Source of the DNA: Zea mays
Lineage: Eukaryota > Streptophyta > Magnoliopsida > Poales > Poaceae
DNA length: 64,000 nucleotides
Direction of reading: 5' to 3'
NCBI RefSeq assembly: GCF_902167145.1
Contig: NC_050097.1
Coordinates: forward strand, 112,501,982 to 112,565,981
Part shown: in pieces, positions 58,314 to 64,000 of the stretch
How positions within the stretch are numbered: the first letter of the stretch is position 1
Layout of the letters: every line of letters starts with the position of its first letter
Position numbers and translations under genes: made by a program
The notes under the pieces: generated by a model
Database searches by the model: none
What the model saw: only the letters and a program-made list of their open reading frames with translations
What the model was told of the DNA's origin: nothing

Positions 58314-58946
58314 TGTTGGGGACTTGTTCTCAAATGCTATGAATTAAGAACAAGGCAACATAAAGTGTTAAATATTAATGCCCTTCGTCCACTGAAGCAT
58401 TATCTCCCCAAGGATTTAATGAACTTCGAACGAAGGCCATGAGCAAGATATCACGAAGGTCATACCTTCGTGATTAAAGTTATAAAATGATGTAGGATAA
58501 AATATAAAAAATATGAAACATAAGAGAATGATATATCAAAAACACATAAGATTATTCGCATATTTTATTATACAAACCTAAATATTAAAACATAATATTT
58601 AGGTACATTTATACCTTCGCCTTTGCAGAAAGCAATAATTCCAGCGTAATATGCCAGCAATTACAAGATTGCGTGAACAGTACAGGGGTACTATTCACCT
58701 ATTTATAGGCACAGGGCGCAGCCTGTGTATAATTACATTTATGCCCTTTACAATCAAATACAATAATGACATAGAATATCATGGGTCTTTAGGTCATTTC
58801 ATCTTTAAGTCGGTTCACCCCTTCGTCTTGAGACATGTCACTGTGTCGAAGCTTTATAGGCGATAGCTTCGGCGCTGCTTTTGAGAGGATCTGCCGAAGG
58901 TATTTTATTTCTTTAGGATCTTCGGCTACGAAGCATACCCCCAACA
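58314..58946 (-). repeat. 5' LTR of element G (633 bp)
   Basis: Same length and edges as 46117-46749, with 16 substitutions and no indels by eye. The PBS-like site abuts its left edge. Confidence 0.95.
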
Positions 58947-59261
58947 CCATAGCTTGTAGCTTTTGAGCCAAAGGCAAAAAACACCTTCCCTTGTTTTCGT
59001 TCACGACAAAGCGCCTCTTGAGTAAGATCAACGATCGAGTTATCATGAACAACACAATTTCATTTGAGATGAAGCATCTTCATGTATACGAAGCTTTATC
59101 TCATTGAAGGTAGAAGTCCTTCCTTTTCCTGTTAATGCCTTGTGCTTTATGTCATGATTGTGAACCTTTGGATGTCTAATGTATGCTTGTATGAATGCAA
59201 AAGATAATGTGATGATGTATGCAGATGTATGACGAAGGTAAAAACATGCAAATACACACCC
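58947..59261. other. Element E non-coding sequence after G
   Basis: Begins with G's right TSD (CCATA), then 'cttttgagccaaaggcaaaaaacaccttccc', which matches the flank of G's own antisense gene near 50355. It shows that E continues here. No gene was seen. Confidence 0.6.
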
Positions 59262-59530
59262 AGACTCTGTATCCCCTTAGAAACGACTTTGGAGTCTCTT
59301 CACCTTTTACTTAGGTGGTAATCCAGCTCTGCATTCCCTTGGAAATGACTTTGGAGCTAAGCTCTGCATCCCCTTAGAAACGACTTTGGAGCTTCTTCAC
59401 CTTTTACTTAGGTGGCATTTAAGCTCTGCATTCCCTTAGGAACGACTTTGGAGCTTCTTCACCTTTCACTTAGGTGGTATTTTAGCTCTGCATCCCCTTA
59501 GGGACGACTTTGGAGCTTCTTCGTACTTTT
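59262..59530. repeat. Tandem repeats of ~62 bp in element E
   Basis: Units near 59262, 59324 (short), 59359, 59421 and 59484 read 'ctctgcatccccttagaaacgactttggagcttcttcacc' then 'ttttacttaggtgg'. They are more regular than those of D and G but share the core. They lie between E's integrase end and its antisense gene. Confidence 0.9.
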
Positions 59531-59707
59531 TTACACTCGATGGTATAATCCTAGATCTTTACATTTTACATGTGGGGGAATTTGGCCCTTGTATTACATA
59601 GGGCTGCTCGAGAATTAAAAATTACAAGCTATGGCCCCGTTAAAAAGCTTTCTCCCCTCTGAAAGGAAAAGGGTATTGTAGGAAAAAAATAAGAAAATTA
59701 CAAAAAT

Positions 59708-60445
59708 TTACACATAATATCTTCGGAGTTCATCTGCATTCCATGACCTTGGAATGTTGTTTCCATCCATATCTTTCAGCCTGTACGATCCTGGTCTTGA
59801 CGAAGACACCACCAAGAAAGGACCCTCCCATTTGAGCTGAAGATTTCCCACTGTATCTGGGTTGGCCACCCTCCGAAGCACTAAGTGCCCTGGTTTGATG
59901 TTCTTCAGTCTCACCTTCCGATCATGCCATTTAATGGTTTCATCCTGATACTTAATGATGTGGTCCAGTGCTTGGAGCCTGGTCCCTTCTATGGTGTCTT
60001 TTGTTATTTTGCAATTCTCTTCATCTTCTGCCGAAGCTAAGGTTCCTTATTGAGCCCATTCATGCTTCTTCCAGTGTTATTTCTTCATCACCAAACAGAA
60101 TCTTGAACGAGATAAATCCCGTTGACCTTGAGATAACAGTGTTGTGGTTCCACACCACCTTTATCAACTCGTCTGGCCACTTTCCTCTGGGCTAATTGAA
60201 GATTGACTTCATTATCCCTATTATTATGATTCCATTGGCTCGTTCTACGAGTCCATTTGATTCTGGATCTCTCACTAATGCAAAATGTATTTTTGTACTG
60301 ATTTGTTCACAAAAATCTTTGAATGTTTCGGCATCAAACTGAGTTCCATTATCAACTTTGATGGCCTTCGGCACACCACAGCAGCAAACAATATTTTGCC
60401 AGAAACACTTTTGAACTGTGGCCTAAATGATTGTAGCTAGAGGTC
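59708..60445 (-). pseudogene. pol: Element E integrase, core and C-terminal part (truncated by element I)
   Basis: Minus strand from 60445: CFWQNIVCCCGVPKAIKV, VDNGTQFDAETFKDFCEQ, RDPESNGLVERANGIIII, SIFN-stop-PRGKWPDELIKV, STGFISFKILFGDEEITLEEA, a broken stretch with frameshifts (60050-59930), then MRLKNIKPGHLVLRRVANPD, LKWEGPFLVVSSSRPGSYRL and DELRRYYV-stop at 59708. It matches G's integrase closely. The upstream part (N-terminal zinc region, RNase H, RT) is displaced past the right edge by element I's insertion at 60446. Confidence 0.85.
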
Positions 60446-63001
60446 TGTAACACCCCGGGGTCCACAAACACCCCGGAATGCTACTGAACTACACATCTGA
60501 CATCCATATATAAAATTTCGGCAGCATCTCTTTTGAAAGATTGCATAAACGAGGGGCAACAGTGTATAAACATATATCATGAAAAAAACATACTAAGCAT
60601 TATTAATCTGCTAGCAAAGGAAAGTTAAACATAACGACATGAACTGAATTAACCAGTGCACACGACTAGGAAAAAACAAACATCATTTGTCATCGAGTTT
60701 CTAATTAAATCATGGCTGCAACTGGGCATCGTTATTATAATAGTGAAGGTGAACGTGCTGCTACTTCCCTCATTCCCAACATGGATCAAGTACCTGCATT
60801 GAGTAATGCAAGAGTGAGATGATACATCTCAGCAAGCAAATTGTTTTGACGAGATATTTAAACCACAAATTGAATTAAACAACATTTTAAAGGAATCACA
60901 ATTGAGATCAGAAATACTTGTAGATATAGAACTTAATAGTCCCAATATAACCAATACCATCTCATTTCCTCGAACAACCACAATAGGTTGTATAACCCTT
61001 CCCTGCGTCAACAATACCTGCAGATATCACTTCAATGTATGCATAGGAATGCAATGTGTAGGTCATCTGCCCTCATACCTCTGAGAGTATAAAACCACAT
61101 CATCTGCTAATATCACTTCAATAAATGCATATAAATGCAATGCATATGTCCTCTGCCTTCATACCTCTAAGGGTATGAAGCCGCATCGTACCCCTCCTCG
61201 GGCAACGTACGATGCTAAGTTGTACCGGTACGGTCGGACCATAGGTCACGACCAAACTTCAGATGCAAATGAATCATGTAATGCATATGGCATGCTGCAT
61301 TTATCAATACACTTCACTTCCTTCAGATACAAAACAAACCTCAAATAATACTTCATCTGCCTTCAGATACGATACAAACCTCAAATAATACTTTATCTGC
61401 CTTCACGGGTGTAAATTAATCTCATGGGTCATACTCGAACCATAATCATCATCAATATACGATTGAGCATCAGTATAATACAATCAAGTAAAGCATCACC
61501 ATAGAGTTCAATTATGAAAGAATTCCATAATTCTGAATATTAGAGTGTAGGCGATAAAAAAACAACAAGTCAAAACAGTAGAAACCACTGCTACATTCAC
61601 TTGCCTTCATCGAGGAAGAAAGATGTACTAGGCATGATCCGGAGTGTAGCCACCTGCTAGTGGGCATAAAACTTAGTACAAATATTTCACAAACATTTGC
61701 CAACAATCAACAAATCGCTACTACACTTGAAACCAAGACCCGGTGGAAAGACTCCCACCCTGAACCACATGCCAAACAGCAGCATCACTGTTTGTTAATT
61801 TTGTATCTTTAAAATTATAACAGTGGTATATTAAACAAATACTCTAGGAGTGTATACACAAAATACTCTACAACTTCAGTATTCAATGGATAATTAAATT
61901 CTGCCATCTATAAGTTCTAAAACATCTGATAAGATAAATGTCTGAATCTGTTTCAGACAGCAGCATAGTTAACTTCAAAATTCAATATCTACCAAACTAC
62001 TCAACCAAAAATTATGAAATTCTGCTGGCAGTAGGAACTTTTATCCCTCTACAAATGTCTCCATAGTTGGAACAGCCAATTCGGCTATTTACTATATGAA
62101 ACCCACCAGTGAACAGACCCGCTCATTTTTGTCAGGCAAACAGGAACAGCCACAGTAAAACAAACATAACTGGAGTTTCATAATTCATATGAATGCGCTC
62201 TTTAACAATCTGGAAAGCTTATAAAATTGTCTACAACTTCTTTTACAATCCTAAAGTTTAATTCTGTAGATAAAATTGCCTAAATCTTAAGAGAACAGAT
62301 TCTGCACAGAATTATGAGACTGAAAAACTGCTATAATCAAACTGCAATAACTTTCTGATCTGATGTCCGATTGAGGTGTTCTTCGCGGCCACGGAAAGAT
62401 ATACAAATTATCTACGACTCATAGACAGACGTTTTATTTTTTTTGAGGCCACTAAGATCACGGAAAACTGGCATGAACAGACACTGTTGAATCTGCCATC
62501 TTGCAGAAACTAATTTCGAGATCAAAATCTAATCTCCCATCTAATCCAACCAAAAAAACTAATTGCAGGGCCTAAAACTCATCCAAAACAAGAGAAAGCA
62601 TTCATCAAGTGGAGAAAAGAGAGAGAGGAAAGGAAATCCAACCAATTCTTGGAGAGGAACGACGATGATGAGCGATGGTATGCCCTCATCTCCCCTCTCT
62701 TCTCTTCTTTTTTCTTCCTCTCATCTCTTGGGGCAAGGCACAAAAGGGTGACGGCTGCTAGGGGTGGGAGGACGTGGATTCTAGGGTTAGGGAGGTATAA
62801 ATAGAAGGAAACTTCCACAATCCTAATATCCAATGGCTCAGATCAACCGGCACTCGAAAAGACTCATCTGGACTTCAAACAAGGCAAACTAGTGATTGAT
62901 CGGAATCATCTTGATGAGATCTATACATCTACGGCCTCCGATCATCCATAGGACACACCATATTTGGATTATAAAAATGGTTTATTTTTTAGGGTGTTAC
63001 A
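60446..63001 (-). repeat. 3' LTR of element I (2.56 kb)
   Basis: Edges TGTAACACCCCGGGG at 60446 and TTAGGGTGTTACA at 63001. It contains two ~105-base repeats near 61010-61200 (cctgcagatatcacttcaatgtatgcat / ctgctaatatcacttcaataaatgcat, each followed by 'cctcatacctctgagagtat'-type text) and 'tcagatacaaaacaaacctcaaataatact' twice (61320-61400). A gaggtataaatag box near 62790 lies on the plus strand. The LTR is non-coding; short frames inside have no recognisable motif. Confidence 0.8.
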
Positions 63002-63019
63002 TTCTACCCCCCTTAAAAA
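63002..63019 (-). other. Polypurine tract of element I
   Basis: The minus strand reads TTTTTAAGGGGGGTAGAA directly before the TGTAACACCC LTR start, the expected place of the plus-strand primer. It proves that the LTR at 60446-63001 is the 3' LTR. Confidence 0.85.
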
Positions 63020-64000
63020 GAATTCGTCCTCGAATTCGACCACTCCAAGCAAAACATCCAAGGTACCCCAAATAGCACCACCATTGAAAACATGGGTCCA
63101 TTATTGGTATTAATCAACACAAGAACTTCTACCTTACTAATGGTCTAAGGAAGCTACACAACCTGACAACAAGCATGAAACAACCTGCAATGAAGCTCAA
63201 AGCAAGTCATAGATGCGATCAACACTACGATTTCACAACATCGAATTTGGATGCAGCCATACATCAGCATCAGTGTCTTAAAACGACACTCTTTTATGAA
63301 GGAGTAATATGCACTAAGCACAACCCTTACCAACTTCAACAATTTATTTTAATTCAATGGTAAAACATCCACACCAGATGAACGTATAAAAAGATCAAAC
63401 ACCTCACCTCACAGCACCACAAAACAAGTAGTTCTATTGAAACAAAACTCCTAATCTTCCTAAACCCCGTTCTTGCCATCATGAAAAGATAATCATGTAA
63501 TCTAACATTCTTTGCACCCCACAAAAGGGAGAAACTCTACAGACATAATGGAGCAATAAAGCAGACAAGAAGCCCATAACATTCTGCGCGGCACATTTCA
63601 TCGAAGAAATGCCAAAAACTCCACAAAGAGCATTGATAGCACAACAACAACACAATACTTGCTTAACCAATGTCGCTATACTTCATCCAACAACTCAACT
63701 AAGAAAAATAACCAAACTAGTAAGGTTAACCTACAAATAATATAAGTCTTCATCTACTGTAGTTCAGAAACTTACATTTCATTCTATCATACGATGCACT
63801 CAAAGTACTAGACATACGAGGTCAATGATAACCCCGTAATCCTTCACACATTTGACAAACATCTCAAGTTGATATAAAAAACCACATCATTTAGGAATAG
63901 GTGACTAACCACACACAACCAACTCTAGGCTAGGCAATGACTTCATTCAAACCAATAGATAAGTGGTCCAACAATGGATCCACCAACATGCATCAGGGAG
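63020..64000 (-). other. Internal 3' untranslated region of element I
   Basis: After the PPT comes 'gaattcgtcctcgaattcgacc', a common gypsy pre-PPT motif on the minus strand (GAGGACGAATTC). The rest is AT-rich without a convincing frame on either strand. Integrase and chromodomain, if present, lie right of 64000. Confidence 0.6.

Larger units (their letters stand above)
46117..58946 (-). mobile_element. Element G: Cinful-like gypsy element with pol but no gag
   Basis: Both LTRs are 633 bp (46117-46749 and 58314-58946), with 16 differences by hand count (about 2.5 percent). The flanks are CCATC (46112-46116) and CCATA (58947-58951), a 5 bp TSD with one mismatch. On the minus strand: 5' LTR, PBS-like site 58297-58313, protease-RT-RNase H-integrase, tandem repeats, antisense gene and 3' LTR. 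Gag is missing: only a short segment (MASFNNQAGAASATKQ) separates the LTR from protease. A CACTA transposon sits in the integrase. The lineage match to Cinful/Zeon rests on LTR length, shared LTR text with D and the gene set. Confidence 0.85.
24420..60445 (-). mobile_element. Element E: Tat-lineage gypsy element, host of the nested stack
   Basis: E's own sequence is found in pieces: 3' LTR 24420-25037, antisense gene 25038-25980 (duplicated at 33283-34139), antisense gene continued 36635-37933 and 44969-~46116, then tandem repeats and integrase 58947-60445. The intervening blocks are F plus the duplication, D and G. The pieces join logically: the antisense protein continues across D, the TSDs of D and G border E sequence, and 45802-46116 plus 58947-59260 match the equivalent stretch of G (50142-50460). 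Element I cuts the integrase at 60446, so E's RT, gag and 5' LTR lie beyond the right edge. LTR type and gene order are Zeon/Cinful-like. Confidence 0.75.
60446..64000 (-). mobile_element. Element I: Tekay/Del-like gypsy element, 3' end, runs off the right edge
   Basis: The 3' LTR (60446-63001), a polypurine tract (63002-63019) and about 1 kb of internal 3' region are visible. The insertion cuts E's integrase; candidate left TSD is 60441-60445 (aggtc). No coding sequence is in the visible internal part, which would lie downstream of integrase in this orientation. The TGTAACACCC/GGGTGTTACA ends resemble those of element J, so both belong to the same broad group. Confidence 0.8.

Noticed and set aside
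59262..59530. Regular ~62-base repeats that could look like a CRISPR array
   Set aside because: The units are contiguous tandem repeats with no unique spacers, in a plant retrotransposon.

Overview
The window is plant nuclear DNA, almost certainly from a maize-like grass (Zea or a close Andropogoneae relative). Evidence: deeply nested LTR retrotransposons, an Opie/Ji-like copia solo LTR, and Zeon/Cinful-like elements (gag-only body, ~650 bp LTRs). No intact host gene, rRNA or tRNA gene was recognised. Every coding region is a transposable-element gene, and nearly all carry stops, many fitting C-to-T decay (CGA to TGA, CAG to TAG, TGG to TAG). Species and family names are inferred from memory of these families, not from a search.

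Layout. 1-8291: element J, a minus-strand Ty3/gypsy Tekay/Del-like element running off the left edge (RNase H, RT, protease, gag, an extra leader ORF, tRNA-Met-type PBS, 3.67 kb LTR). 8292-12092: LTR-like remnants and a GC-rich repeated block. 12093-15074: element L, a Tat-like gypsy on the minus strand with gag, a scrap of integrase, PBS and one 1.02 kb LTR. 15205-15310: a CACTA-like palindrome. 16030-19198: a decayed hAT transposase split by a copia solo LTR with a perfect TSD. 19200-22640: little recognisable apart from a MITE and a long (TA)n tract. 22680-24415: a copia pol relic.

24420-60445 is one nested stack. Host element E (Tat lineage, minus strand) begins with its 3' LTR at 24420. 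It is interrupted by F (from 25981), by a tandem duplication of E plus F sequence (25122-~28330 repeated at 33283-~36505), by D (37934-44968, opposite orientation, gag but no pol) and by G (46117-58946, pol but no gag). G is itself interrupted by a 3.2 kb CACTA transposon inside its integrase. E's integrase is then cut at 60446 by element I, a Tekay/Del-like element whose 2.56 kb 3' LTR, PPT and start of internal region reach the right edge.

Most notable: E, D, G and F each carry, antisense to gag-pol, a long gene whose N-terminal part resembles the 'putative gypsy type transposon' domain (Pfam Transposase_28). It starts from its own TATA-box promoter just inside the 3' LTR, converges on pol, and has short ~65-80 bp introns. 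One intron sits at the same place in D, E and G, which argues that the antisense gene is a real spliced gene. Tandem repeats lie between the convergent pol and antisense genes in all four elements. D (gag only) and G (pol only) look like complementary non-autonomous partners.
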